A model generated the notes under the pieces. That model was not told the DNA's origin, searched no databases, and was given only the letters and a program-made list of their open reading frames with translations. From assembly GCF_964275005.1 (NCBI RefSeq), contig NC_092704.1, positions 9,610,371-9,674,370 on the forward strand: a stretch of 64,000 bases of DNA, read 5' to 3'. This document shows, piece after piece, positions 1 to 11,687 of the stretch. Made by a program: the position numbers and the translations under genes. Origin of the DNA: Diadema setosum. Lineage: Eukaryota; Echinodermata; Echinoidea; Diadematoida; Diadematidae. Numbering within the stretch: position 1 is the first letter of the stretch; every line of letters starts with the position of its first letter.

Positions 1-253
1 GCGAAGCGAGCGAGCGCTTGAGAAAATTATGTATACATTTTTCTACAAGATAGAATACTGTTCAGCTCTGTTACCTGTCTGAAGGCCGGCGTACAAACGT
101 CATGCAATATGCCAAAATTGATACAATCACATTTCTGCTTCCTCCATTTTTTTCTTCAAAATTCAGGGGGGGATGATTGTACAGGCCATCCCCCCCTCCT
201 CCATTTCAGGGGGGGATATATCCCCCCCATCCCCCCCGGGATTTACGCCCATG
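1..253. mobile_element. hAT-like non-autonomous element, right end, cut by window edge
   Basis: The segment opens with a GCGAAGCGAGCGAGCG motif, like the CGGCTCGCTCGCT motif inside the larger element at 30.4-32.7 kb. It then has G-rich and C-rich tracts (around 163-240) and ends in CCGGGATTTACGCCCATG. The reverse complement, CATGGGCGTAAATCCCGG, resembles hAT-type terminal repeats of the CAGGGGCGTA class. The left end lies outside the window, so target duplications cannot be checked. The hAT assignment is inferred from the terminus only. Confidence 0.4.
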
Positions 254-1168
254 TAGGGACTAGTAATCTTGCATTTGAAATGAATAACCTATATCTGAAA
301 ATTCAACGGTAAACCTCTAACTGTTGTTAGATTGAAAATATAAAACTTCCTTTGATGTTTGAAGGGTTTTCCTCTCTGTAAATCCACTATCTGCTACTGG
401 AACTTTGCTAGACGAATTCCTCGCTTTTTTTCACGAGACCAGTGTCTTTATCAAAACGAAATAAAATCCAAAAACAAAAGTACAGGCACATCATCTTTTT
501 AGGGGATACATTGCAAGAATAAACCACAGTAAAGAAGGCAAGAGGACAACAATTCATCATCAAAACTATGGAGAAGTGGTAGAGAGAGAGAAAAAAAAAA
601 CAACGAAACAATACTTTAAGAAAGGATCTAAACTGCTAGATTATCTTTAGGTCTTCAAAGGAGCACATTCTTAATTTTCGTAAGCATACATAACAAAATG
701 ATCTACCAAGGACGATCACGATCAAAAGTTCAAGCGTTTATTTTTTTTCAGAAACTGAAAATTAAAAAAAGGAAATGTAACAATAAACTGTAATTAAGAC
801 AAAAATAGAGAGATCAACAAAGCGTGGCTTGCAAATCGTGAACTGCATTTAGTGTGCTAATTAATATATTCACATAATTACAATGCATCCATCTTTTTAA
901 TCAACATTTTTTTTTGTCACCATATCTAAAAATATATATATATGCAAACGACAAACAAAACAGTACTTTTTTTTTTTGCATGAGCTAGAAATAACCCTAA
1001 AATGTAATTTATTGTGTTTACTGCTTGCGTTTCTGCTTCTTCTTCTAAAGATACTGATACTTTTCCTGCTGAAATTGCTTGCATGGGCCTAAAGCAGTTG
1101 TAAATTGTACTGCTTCTGAAGAGCTTAAGCGCTACTAAAACATTGTTGCCGTAGACACGAGCATAATA

Positions 1169-1204
1169 ACACACACACTCACACACGCACACACACACAC
1201 ACAC

Positions 1205-1247
<43 letters not shown>

Positions 1248-1260
1248 TATATATATATAC
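1169..1260. repeat. (CA)n microsatellite running into (TA)n
   Basis: Nearly pure CA dinucleotides with a few CG interruptions, passing into about ten TA units. The open frame across it on the minus strand is a low-complexity artefact. Confidence 0.9.
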
Positions 1261-1521
1261 ATAAATGCAAATGCAAATGGCCAGCCCTGTATTGAAATTT
1301 GTATGTGTTTTTTATTATTTGAATATGCATGGGAATTAAGAAGTGGGTTGTATTAGGCGTAACTCTGCATCTGTATCGTTATGGTTCTTCATGACAGCAA
1401 ACGTGCACACAGACTGTGAGAAGTTTTTTTTTTTTTAAATAATATCATGTTGTACTCAGTACAAGATTAATGCATGGTTGTATCTTAGTGTGTCATGAAC
1501 ACAAACACGCACATATCATAC

Positions 1522-1564
<43 letters not shown>
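1522..1564. repeat. (TA)n microsatellite
   Basis: About 21 uninterrupted TA units. Confidence 0.9.
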
Positions 1565-1567
<3 letters not shown>

Positions 1568-1987
1568 GATAGCATGTGTATTTGAATTCGTGCGTTTTTA
1601 ACAGGATTTTCAGATTAGATTTTGGTGTTGGTTGATTGTTTTGTGCTACATTGCGCTATCTCAATAATCTGATGAATTCATTATGATGCACTGCATTAAG
1701 CATAAAAAAAAAGATAGTAAAGTCTTGTATGTTAACCGCACCTTCCGCCTCAGTTGAAACAACACTGCGTTTGGGCTGAATACATATTTGCCATGCATGA
1801 ATCTTGTTGCAGAGCGTATTGGGCATGAAATCATTCATAATCAAAAACAAATGCAGAGCCATGACAGGCTTGAGTGTGTCAGTATGGATTGTGTGCATAA
1901 GGGTAACTATGAGAATGTTTAACCCACGAGGAGAAGTCGAGTTGGGATTTGACTAGTTTCCATAGATACCACATGCACCTACTGGCG

Positions 1988-2021
<34 letters not shown>

Positions 2022-2284
2022 AATTATACATTATCTGTTTTATTGAACGATGGACACATAAAAATCCATTTCTTGTCAACCTTTCTTCTGGTGATTACCG
2101 GCGCATGTCAATAAATGGCTAGCAATTCAACTAATTTTTGCTGATCATATTATAGGAATGAGCATGTTGTTATTCCTGGCTGGCTGTGTATAATGTATTC
2201 AACATGCGCATGTTAAATTTTAAATGTTTCTTTAACAGCGGTTAATGTTAGTGATCGTAATAATTATTTGTAATGAACGAGTGG

Positions 2285-2549
2285 CCAGTAAAAAGGGTGC
2301 TGTTCGTTATTCCGAAAGTTTGATATTCCGAAGTTTCGTTAATCCGAAACACGCAAATTCCCTATACCTCGAGGATCATTAATCCGAAAATGAAAAAGGG
2401 TTCGTTAATCCGAACATTTGTGGCGTTATTCCGAAGATTTGTTCATCCGAAAATGAAATTCGGAAAAAAGAACCTTCGGAATAACGAATCTTCGGACAGA
2501 GCCTTCGGAATAACGAACCTTCGGAATAACGAGCTGTAACCAGTAAAAA
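2285..2549. mobile_element. Foldback element built from TTCCGAA/TTCGGAA words
   Basis: The first half carries many CGTTATTCCGAA or CGTTAATCCGAA words. The second half carries the reverse form, TTCGGAATAACGA. The two halves can fold on each other. A direct repeat CCAGTAAAAA lies at both flanks (2285-2294 and 2540-2549) and may be a target duplication. No transposase is present, so I read it as a non-autonomous DNA element. The superfamily is not clear. Confidence 0.6.
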
Positions 2550-2741
2550 AATAAGCGCGCAGGTCTCGATCGATGCGAGTGCAGAGTTTGCTTGACACGG
2601 TTCCATATTGTATGACTCTCGATAACTTCATATTACAGTCTGATGTCAGAAACTGGCATGCCATTCTTCAATAGGAAAGGCAATGCTGTACTGAAACCGT
2701 GTGATGTATCAAGGGGCCTAAACATGGTGAACATGGCTTAA

Positions 2742-3141
2742 AGGGATGATACAGCTTTTGGTTTAGGTGGGCTTCAGGTTTCCAACGTTTTTTGATGATG
2801 ATTTTTTAGGAAAATGAGAAATCTCTCAGGAAATATGAAAGAGCATATAATTCTAAGAGGAGTACAAGATTAATTCTATTTGATAAAAATTGGTTTTGAA
2901 AAGGCTATGGTATCCCAGCAGAGTGATCCTAATAAAAAGTGGGATCCACCTTTTATTAGGATTACTTTGTTTTGATTTGTCTTTGGATATCTCAGCCATT
3001 TCAAAACCAATTTTCATAGAATAAAAGTTTAATTCCTTCTAGAATTATGCTCTTTAACGTTCATAAAGTGGTTTCTATAAGTATCTCTCTCACAAAAAAA
3101 AAAATAAAAGCTGAATCCTCTCCTAAACCATGACATCGCTG
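2742..3141. mobile_element. Palindromic TTAA MITE, family A, copy 1
   Basis: It starts AGGGATGATACAG directly after TTAA (2738-2741). The centre at about 2927-2959 is a near-palindrome of AATAAAA-GTGGGATCCAC-CTTTTATT type. Both arms contain a motif of GGTTTTGAAAAGGCT / AGCCATTTCAAAACC form. The right end is the weaker, inverted form of the left. Copies lie at 16,623, 25,374 and 46,763. No coding capacity is visible. Confidence 0.7.
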
Positions 3142-3994
3142 TAAAAGGAAATTCCATCCTGATAATATTGTTGCTGTGTTATATGAAAACAGAAAAGTTA
3201 GACAAGTAAATTGCTGATTTCTGTGGGGGAGGGGTGGGATGGGACACATTAAAACAAAGTTATGGTAAACATTTAAATAGTGTACTAACCAAACAGAGGG
3301 CTGCTCATCAGCGAGATTACACAGATTTGACAATTTGTCTTGATCTCGAAACTATCACAGGCCTTTACTTATTCGATGTGTCCGATTTTCCCAAAAAAAA
3401 TGTCATTTATTTACTTCTCTGATTTTCCTGTTTTCATAGAGCAACATAACATCAGCCTGAGGATAAAGACATTCAGATTCCATCTTAAAAACCCACATGA
3501 ACTATAGAATGTAATCAATTTTATTTTAGTTATTGGATTTTCTTTTTCATTTGCATATTATTCTATTGAATTTTTCTGACCAAACCACACAAAAACCTTT
3601 AGTGTATATAATAATTATGATTACATTTTTTTTTTCAATTACTGGATTTTGTTTGTCATTTTCATATTTTTTTTTAACATTTTAGTTGGCCAAACTATAT
3701 CATATAAAAATGTTTGTTGTTGTTGTTGTTGTTTTCATGACAAAGATGTATGAATTGTTATGTTATCATTACCTCAATATTACTACATTACCCCTCTGCT
3801 TTTCATTGGCTCACTCTTTTCCACCGCCATATTTATTTGTTCTTGTTAAAAATGCAAAGTGTACATGGTTCTTTTTTCTCTACATCATCATTTGTATATA
3901 ATATTATTATACTGTATATCTCCCATCTTTCTCTCTCTCTCTTTATGTATATATGTATTATACAGTATGTATACTCATCTCATCTATACTTATT

Positions 3995-4027
<33 letters not shown>

Positions 4028-5002
4028 TTGTATGCCTTCACGTGTGCGACATAAGAATAACTTTTTATCGACTCTCAAATCAAACACTGCACCAAATTTG
4101 ATTACCGCTAATTTCATCACGCTCAATACACACCCTCAAATCTTTTTTGAATGTTCGTTTACATAATAATTAAGGATAACATGCATATGCTGCTAAATAT
4201 AATACATCTATATACACACATTATATTAAATGAATGTTTATATAATATTGTTGATCCTCAAGTATTGCAGAGCACTTTAAATGCGTGATTAGGAATATCA
4301 TCTAGATAATATGATAATGATAATTATAATATCATCCAGAAAAGTGATAATGATAATTATGATAACAAGAATATACACCTATATGACAGCATATACTTTT
4401 TTTTTTATAAGATATTCATTTCTTTCTGGCAAAAACTGATCGAGGTTATCCACATCGTGCTGACAATAATGCCGTCGCCCGAGGGTAGTCTCCCTTTTTG
4501 TCATTTCGAAATCACTGAGGAAGAGTTTGTGCTAGTAATCATCTCCGGGTGCTATTTGGAAGAAGTGTGGAAAATTGGATTCGGGATTAGATTATTTGAC
4601 TTGCGTAAGTATGTAATGGCAAAATTTGCAATGCGCCCTTGTAATATACTTGATGAGTATGCGGCCTTGGAACAAAGGAAAATGTACCGCAAAAATGGGG
4701 AGTGTTGGTTGTTGTTGGATTTTATTGTATTTCTGGCATACTCTTTTGCGTGTACGAATGACATGACTTTATTCAGTTTAAAGGTGCAATATGCAATCGT
4801 CGCGTTTGGGATTTTTTTTTTAAGCTTTATAAATGCGTGAAGATGTTTTCAGTTTTCACAGGTCACGTTTTCAATATCAATTCCGTTCAAGAGATTATTG
4901 AAATAAAGCAAGTAACTATTCTCGTAACCAAAACGCCTGCGCAATAGTTTTAGGTAATGCATTGAAATTCTAACACACGACGACAATCATTTTATGTCTA
5001 CC
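3142..5002. other. Intergenic stretch, no supported gene
   Basis: AT-rich DNA with a (GT)n tract at 3997-4026 and several poly-T runs. An open frame of 127 codons at 4457-4840 on the plus strand has no recognisable domain and no sign of being a gene. No RNA gene was recognised. Confidence 0.5.
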
Positions 5003-5005
5003 TTA

Positions 5006-5719
5006 AGCCAGGGTTACACCAAGCCGAATTCTCCCGAATAAATTTGGACCGATTCTGCCCAAATATGGCATGAATCGGATGGATTCGGTGGATTCGGAAC
5101 ATATTCCTATTCGGGGAGCTCCCCGAATCAGAGACGAAGAGGTTCCGAATAGGTCCCGAATCAGAGCAAATTCGCCAATATGGCTATATTCGCGAGGCTA
5201 TTCGGGTCATTCTGGCCGCTCAATCGACCTATTCGGCTACTATTCGGGCGCATTCTGGCCTATTCGGCTCACTCGCTTGTATTCTGCTCTGCATTCGGGA
5301 AACAATTCGGATGGATCGGGAAGGTATATTCGGGGCATTCTGGGCAGATTCGGCTCTATTCGTGACATTCGGGTCTATTTGGCGAGATGATTCGGGCCGT
5401 TACTCCCCTGATGATACGAATAGGCCCGAATCTGCCCAGAATGCCCCGAATGTCTCCCCGAATCCAACCGAATTCCATCCGAATACATCCCGAATGTAGC
5501 CCGAATGAATTTGGTCGGGGCCACATTCGGGAGTAGTTTTTAGGGTATTCGGATGGTTTTGAACATTTCAAAACGAGCCGAATCCCTCCACGAATGTTCC
5601 AGAATCCCTCCCGAATTTTCAGTCATTCGGGGAAGGAGAACAGAATTGCTCCCGAATCCACCCGACTACGTGTATTCGGGTGGATTCGCAGCTGATTCGG
5701 CTCCGGTGTAACCGAGGCT
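5006..5719. mobile_element. Foldback MITE packed with CCCGAAT/ATTCGGG heptamers
   Basis: The left end reads AGCCAGGGTTACACC. The right end, reverse-complemented, reads AGCCTCGGTTACACC. Both are flanked by TTA (5003-5005 and 5720-5722). A 3-bp TWA duplication is typical of the PIF/Harbinger superfamily, so that is the best guess. The interior is a dense mix of CCCGAAT and ATTCGGG words in both orientations, giving many possible hairpins. The open frames here follow this word repeat and are not genes. Confidence 0.7.
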
Positions 5720-5980
5720 TTATCTTTGCCCATATTATATGTACTAGTCAATATACTCGACATATGGAGTGCCAGAAATCCTCTAAGGGTCTACGGAGGT
5801 CAAATAACTGTTTTGCGCTACTCCTTTGTCCGATCTTGGCCAAACTTGCTTATCTTGTTATTTATATTTCGTTTTTGAATAAAATTGAATTTAATTTAAT
5901 TGGATTAAACTATTAAATAAAAATCACCTATGATGACCCATGATGATGAACTTGCTTGAAGCATAAGTAGGCGTACACCT

Positions 5981-6096
5981 GGGAATCCCCATATAAGTAG
6001 GCCTACATAGCACCCTCTATCGGGTGTCTGATTATATTTCTGGGGGAATCCCCATATAAGTAGGCCTACATAGCACCCTCTATCGCGTGTCTGATT
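5981..6096. repeat. Tandem duplication, 63-bp period
   Basis: GGGAATCCCCATATAAGTAG begins at 5981 and again at 6044. The copies stay nearly identical to about 6096, with a G/C difference near the end. This looks like a recent local duplication. Confidence 0.85.
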
Positions 6097-6109
6097 GCAG
6101 CTGACGAAA

Positions 6110-6345
6110 ATTAGAAGTTATTTGACCTTTGACCCCAGTGACCTTGACCTTTTCAAAAATGAACCCCTCAAGGGCAATTTCGCGGTCAACCTGCATCCAC
6201 CCACTAAGTTTGATGGAGATCGGACCAAGGACCTTGGGAGAAGTAGAGGAACAAACAGACAGACAGACAGACAGACAAACGTTGCTCGAATTGTAGTATG
6301 ATTTGTATAATATATTACGTGATGCACCACGCGGCGCGGAAGGGA
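6110..6345. repeat. Dispersed repeat with TGACCTTTGACC and (ACAG)n
   Basis: It contains TTTGACCTTTGACCCC, then GTGACCTTGACC, then a GACAGACAGACA tract at about 6258-6278. The layout of half-sites followed by a tetranucleotide tract resembles the pearl-like element at about 30.8-32.1 kb, so this may be a short or decayed relative. Boundaries are approximate. Confidence 0.45.
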
Positions 6346-6511
6346 TACTGTCATACCTCGGGGTTCCGCGTTGTATGACCCCATCTAGTCTTCGCAAGAT
6401 TATTTTGCAAACTGCCATCATGGCGATCACATTAGCAGTAGGCGATAATGATCCCAATGTTATTTCATCCCTCTTTTCATCTTTCTTTTTTCATTAATTG
6501 CAATAGTAATA

Positions 6512-6673
6512 CAGTGGACTCCCGTTATAACGAAGTGCTCGGGACCCGTCCGGCAGTTTTCTTTCGTCGTATCGAAATTTTGTTATAACCGAACATTTAA
6601 TAAACAATAAACAAACATAGAGCCGATTATGTTGCGGAATTCCATTACAACCGTGTTCGTTGTAACGGGAGTG
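6512..6673. mobile_element. Small TA-flanked MITE, pogo/Tc1-like ends
   Basis: It begins CAGTGGACTCCCGTTATAACG after TA. It ends with the near-inverse GTTCGTTGTAACGGGAGTG before TA. A diverged copy lies in TRRAP intron 2 (about 41,955-42,140). The CAGTG terminus and TA flanks suggest the Tc1/mariner-pogo group, by inference only. Confidence 0.6.
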
Positions 6674-7829
6674 TAGCGTAGTAATAATAACTATAATAAT
6701 CAACGATAATTTTTTTTTCAACGTTTTAAAAAAATTTATTACGATTTTGAACAGTAACTCAGAATGAGATCATTTTACTCAACTACAATAACTTGTTCAA
6801 AGATTACTCATTTTACGTTTTCATGTGGCTGGGAATGCATGATAGTCTATAGTGCAATATTATTATTTGTATGTGTGAGACACTGGGATCACTGGGGTAA
6901 TGCTATGGATGTGTGTGCAACAAAGTTTTCAACCATGAAGCATCAAACCATTTTTTTCCAACCCAGAATACAGCCCTTATCAAAGAAAGAAATATTGAAA
7001 ATGACGGATTTCTATTTGGTACCTCCAGAGTGAAAAAACAAAACAAACAAAACTCATCATGGGCAAGTAAGGATGTCTTCCAGGTGGCAATGTCAGGTTT
7101 TGAATACCTGTTGTAACTCCACATCATGTTTAAGTTTAGTTTAGTGGATAAAGTTAGATTAAACAATCAAAATGATCTTCATCAGACATAAATAAAAAAA
7201 AATAAGACGTCAGTTCCCTTTTTTCAGCGAATGATATACCACACATTCAAATCAGACCTAAAATCGGATTTTTGTGGAATTTTCATCGAATTTTGACAGT
7301 GATTTTTGTAGCGATTGTATATGAAAATTGAACGAGATAATGTTCGTTATATTCTTACAACTTCAAATTCGCTTCTACACAAATTCATGATGATGACCGC
7401 ACCTTGTTCTTTTTTTCCCCTATCAAGTTCATACAAGACTATCTTCGTTGCCAAAGAGAATAAGAAGGAGATGTATGGGTTTCCAGATTTACACAATATT
7501 GAGCGACTTTATTGGTGATACATTATTTACTAAGTATTCTTTTTTTCAGTTCTGCCTTAAAGCACGAAATTCAGTGCACCATTTCTGTTTCGGCGACGTG
7601 GCCGTCAAATTTACTTTAAGCTATTATGGGATTCGAATCCCCGTACAAACGTATCCCCGCACTGTGTTAACCGTGTGCTGGTAGAGGGTTTTGTTGCCTT
7701 GTCTCTTAGGCACAGTCTACGTTTTTTTTGTAAAGGTGTATAATTTTGATAAGTTGCTTTTGGTTTTACATTCGATATTGTTTTGAGTATATAGGCCTCT
7801 ACAATTTATGAGAAATTAAATCAGACATC
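6674..7829. other. Intergenic stretch, nothing recognised
   Basis: AT-rich sequence with short open frames lacking recognisable domains. A palindromic GGGATTCGAATCCC at about 7628 resembles a tRNA T-arm, but no cloverleaf fits around it. Confidence 0.5.
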
Positions 7830-8800
7830 AGACATCTATCGTGAATGTCATACCCAGATCGCATACGCGCGGTCAAGAATAAAAGGTGACAACTTAATGA
7901 ACCACGCACTTGATTGTACTCTCAGGCGAGAACTACAATGGTCAAATAAACAGTCAATGATGTCCCACTGTCATGAAAGTCTGCAAAAGGCCAAAGACAC
8001 CACTGATGTCGATAACAGTAAGTGAAATTCTGTAAAGAAAACGATTAAGGGGGCACTTGAAGACAATATAACCGAGTACTGGAAAAAATGTATCGAGCCG
8101 CTGTTGGTGCAAGGTCAATTCGTAAAGCTCCTGGCCCTTTCTGACGAAAATCTCACCTAGGAATCAATTATGTACAACTTGCCGAAAAGGGTACTAAGTT
8201 TTGTCAGCTGTTTGTAACAAATGCATGTATTGACTCCTTACCATTATGCAAATCTTTATAGGTGGGGGAAAAGGTTAACAAACAAATGCGTATATTTTGT
8301 CCTAATACAACCGGCACTCCCCACCATATTTTGTCAAATTGTCCGGCTTTCTTGGAAAGGTACGAATGGAGATACAACAACATATTGTAATATATTTACC
8401 GTACGATCAAAGAGTCTCTTCCCACTGGCCATGTCATATACGCTGATCTAGATGGGTGCAAAGTGGCAGACGGAACGATTCCACCCCACGTAGTTACAAC
8501 TACTCAACGACCAGACATCGTAGTCCTGCTAGAAAGAGTAGAACGAATCCTAATTGTTGAACTGACAGTACCTTTTGAACCTAACACTGAGGCCGCTCAT
8601 AAAAGAAAAGTAGAGAAATACAAAGTATTGTTGAATGAACTAAAACACAAGGGCTATAAGCCTTCCTTTCTTGCCATCGAGATCGGAGCAAGGGGGCAGA
8701 TAACACTAGAAAACAAACAACGACTGCAAAACCTACTCAAAACATATAAATCCAAACAAAGTCCCACTGCATTCTATCAAGACATTATAGCAGATTAAAA
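7830..8800 (+). mobile_element. LINE 3' fragment with zinc finger and restriction-like endonuclease
   Basis: This is the C-terminal end of a non-LTR retrotransposon of the group with a restriction-like endonuclease (R2/NeSL-type). Around 8250-8390 the translation shows RWGKRLTNKC and, one frame over, CPNTTGTPHHILSNC followed by RYEWRYNNIL. Together these form the CCHC finger and the linker usual in that group. The intact tail frame follows at 8463-8798. The copy is truncated at its 5' side, has no reverse transcriptase domain left and carries at least one frameshift in the finger, so it is dead. Confidence 0.7.
8463..8798 (+). pseudogene. Restriction-like endonuclease domain of a dead LINE
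   Basis: An open frame of 111 codons. Residues around 18-35 read RPDIVVLLERVERILIVELT, which fits the PD-(D/E)xK-like core of the restriction-like endonuclease (PD, then an acidic residue in a hydrophobic strand). It continues VPFEPNTEAAHKRKVEKY, a well-known run in these LINEs. This domain nicks the target DNA during target-primed reverse transcription. It is only the end of a longer protein; the start methionine is incidental. Confidence 0.65.
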
Positions 8801-9285
8801 TAGTTTCATCATTCACCATATTCTATGCAAGAAAAGAACAGAACTGGGGGATGTTAATCACTTAGAAAGTAACATGTAAGAATAAAAGGCACTTAGTAAT
8901 AATGTAGTAATTATAATGTGTAGAATTATTACATTGGTCATTGGTAATACAGTGTATGTGTACTGCGTGGGGAAATGTATTTAATTTTGTGTAATTAATG
9001 TTGTGTAATTGTTGTCAACCTCACAAATCTGTTGCGAATACAGCTATATTGTTATTTATTCACGGTGTAGTGTGTCATTACCTGCCATATGTCCAGAATA
9101 GGACCATGGACCTGGGATTATGTCAACATAACTTACTTATCAATAAAGACATGATTACAACAACAATATATAGCCTATAGTTATATGTATATTGTATAAC
9201 AGTTGCGCTACAATAGACGATGTGATGATATAAAGAGCTGTGAAACAACCAAATGAGTTCGTAAGAGCACTATATACAATACAAT

Positions 9286-9341
9286 ATATTGTATTGTATT
9301 GTATTGTATTGTATTGTATTGTATTGTATTGTATTGTATTG
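9286..9341. repeat. (TTGTA)n pentanucleotide array
   Basis: About eleven uninterrupted copies of the 5-bp unit. The tyrosine/isoleucine/valine-rich open frame through it is an artefact. Confidence 0.9.
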
Positions 9342-9596
9342 CGAATTGCATTGTATGTGCCTAGACGACAGTGGTTTGAATGTGATGCGGATGTTTTAAA
9401 CGGATGCGAGTGTATTTCAAGTGATCAGACGTGAGTCGGTCACCCCACGGATGTGTAGCCGGGTGGAGGCCTTGAAGCATTGTGTATACGGTGGCTTGCC
9501 GACTTGTGCCGCGTTTAATTTCATCGCAATAAACAGACAGTGCTCTTCACCCACAAAAGTTCATGCATGGTGCTCTGCAAGATCACGCCCTATTCC

Positions 9597-9600
<4 letters not shown>

Positions 9601-9637
<37 letters not shown>
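9601..9637. repeat. Poly-T tract
   Basis: 37 T residues in a row. It could be the A-tail of a minus-strand retroposon, but no retroposon body was recognised to its right. Confidence 0.85.
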
Positions 9638-9639
<2 letters not shown>

Positions 9640-9700
9640 GGTCACACTACTGTAAACATTACACTTCGTAGATGAGAGCAAAGGTTTGTACATCATTTAA

Positions 9701-10062
9701 AGGCCCTGTTTACCTTTGGGAGCAGTGATTTAAAAAAAAAATCAAGATATCATATTTTGATGCATATGTGTAGGTCTGTTGTATCACAAAACATCCTACC
9801 ATATAAAATTTCTCACAATAAAGCCTAAAATATAAAGAGATATCAGTATTTTTCTCAATAAACCATAACTGTAGACGGTTTAGTCTGGACACATTTTTAT
9901 TGTAATTATTGTTCACATTTTGTGTATTCAACAATACTTAATATCGATTATACAGATTCAAGGTTTTAAAATGGCTGTTTCCATCCCTAACTCAATTATA
10001 GAGCTATTTTAAAGCACTAATGCTGGGTTTTTGTTTCATCTGCAAATGGTAAACTAAGCAAG
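9701..10062. mobile_element. TTAA-flanked MITE, family D, copy 1
   Basis: It begins AGGCCCTGTTTACCTTTGG after TTAA (9697-9700). It shares long stretches with the copy in TRRAP intron 6 (47,458-47,782), including ATCACAAAACATC, ACCATATAAAA, CATAACTGTAG and CTGCAAATGGTAAA. The right end is eroded here and the boundary is approximate. Confidence 0.65.
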
Positions 10063-11600
10063 TGAACATTGAAAGCCGCCTGAAATGGCTTTCGGGAGAC
10101 CCCGTTTTCAACAACGAATGACACAATTATTGACCTCCCCCTGCTGGTCCTGATTATCAGAGGACAATTCTAGTGGAGCAATCATGGATGTAGAAGGCTA
10201 AAATGATTCTCAGGAGAAATATATTTTAGATTCGGTATATTTTCGTTTAAGACATTTTGGTTTGACAACGTCTGTATGACAATCATCCTAACTCTGACAA
10301 CAACGATTACGTAACAATCCCATCACCAACCACACAACCAGGTAATGGGATGGAAGTTACACTCCCTTTTAAAATGTTATCTAAAAGCAGTCAAGGCCAT
10401 CTTTGCAAAGTAAGGAGAGAAAAAAAGAGATGATCCCTGATGCTAATACGATCAATATTTAGGTAGACGGTGGATAGGACCTTGTCGTGAAAGAAAAAAA
10501 AAAAACCAACAAAAACCAACAATGAATAAGCCCCTTGTAAATGGAATTTCTTTTGAGGACAGCGCGAGTGTTGCGTTTCTAACGTGATGGAGCAGAATAA
10601 TGTTTTGAGTATTCGTAAAGGTCACAGATCCCTCGAGTATGATTATATTACATCTTAATAAACCAACGTGGCCCCTTACATGACAAGCGAATCATGCAAG
10701 TAACGATAGCAGTCAGTGCCAACCACTCTCCTCCCCCACCCTCACCCCACCCCACCCCACCCACCTCCTGACTGTACTTGCAGCTATATGCATTGTAACT
10801 CTCAATTACATACAAATGATGTCAGTAGCTCACCATCCAAAAAAAAAAAAATATTGATTTCCAGAATTCCACCTTCACTTCATGTGTTCGCATTAACAGT
10901 CAACGATAATAATAACCGAAGCATTCTTGCTGTGCACCACTTTCAACGTGTCATTGTATGGGCCTATATATACAGGTGCGAGTTATTTACAGTTATTTGG
11001 AATAAACTATACAAGAAAGTGATAATAATGATATTACACAACACCTATATGACAAAATCAATCTATATAAACCATACTGAGGTGCCGAGGGAACAAGGGG
11101 AGTAATGAATATGCGACACACTCTCGATAAAACATGACATACAGTGACAGTGATTGAGTGATGATACAGGGCGTGAAAGTGAGCGTCGCTACCTCGCAAT
11201 AGATATAAGACGCCCAATTAAACATTAAACCAGCTGGCAGGTAGTATCATACTAATGCTGATGAGTTCCTCACGTTCAATCAGCGACAACAACGCTAGTA
11301 TAATAGATGGGAAGTGCATTAGCATAGATTACCGCATACATCTGAAGAGCAACACAGTCATTCCGACAGTGGGCATGTTTGATACTGAAGGATAATGGTG
11401 ACATGACAGAAGGCCATATAACTTTCCGTACAAACATCAAACTTTCCTCTTTTTTTTGAAACAGTCCACAAAGATTCCAAATCGTAATACATGTATTGTT
11501 TGATGTCCAACTGCGAAGAAGAAAATGCAATGGTGAGAATTATTCCACTTAGTATATGCAGTTAAGATCTATACTCAGTTCATATCAAGATTAGAAAATA
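10063..11600. other. Intergenic stretch, nothing recognised
   Basis: Mixed AT-rich sequence with a CCCCA-rich patch near 10,730-10,770 and several A-runs. No gene or RNA was recognised. It lies downstream of the minus-strand receptor gene. Confidence 0.5.
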
Positions 11601-11608
11601 TATCTCTG

Positions 11609-11614
11609 TTTATT
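11609..11614 (-). terminator. Possible polyadenylation signal of receptor gene 1
   Basis: TTTATT on the plus strand is AATAAA on the minus strand, about 75 bases past the receptor stop codon. The position suits a short 3' UTR. In AT-rich DNA this hexamer also occurs by chance. Confidence 0.35.
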
Positions 11615-11687
11615 TACCAACTTGCCTCTGATTACATTCACTTATTCACTGTGCTGATAAGACTACGAAAAAAATCAATCGTCCAGT

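Larger units (their letters stand above)
254..2284. other. AT-rich intergenic stretch, no gene seen
   Basis: No coding region can be supported here. The longer open frames run through microsatellites. The stretch holds a (CA)n-(TA)n tract at about 1169-1260, a (TA)n tract at 1522-1564 and a (GC)n(AC)n tract at about 1984-2021. The remainder is AT-rich sequence with several poly-A and poly-T runs. Confidence 0.6.

Noticed and set aside
4457-4840. 127-codon plus-strand frame
   Set aside because: No domain, no paralogue in the window and no splice or poly-A context. Its length is within chance for this much DNA.
5006-5719. CRISPR-like array
   Set aside because: The repeated words are seven bases, in both orientations, without constant spacers, and lie inside terminal inverted repeats of a DNA element.
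7620-7690. tRNA-like GGGATTCGAATCCC
   Set aside because: A palindrome with an extra base against the T-arm consensus, and no acceptor or D-arm pairing around it.
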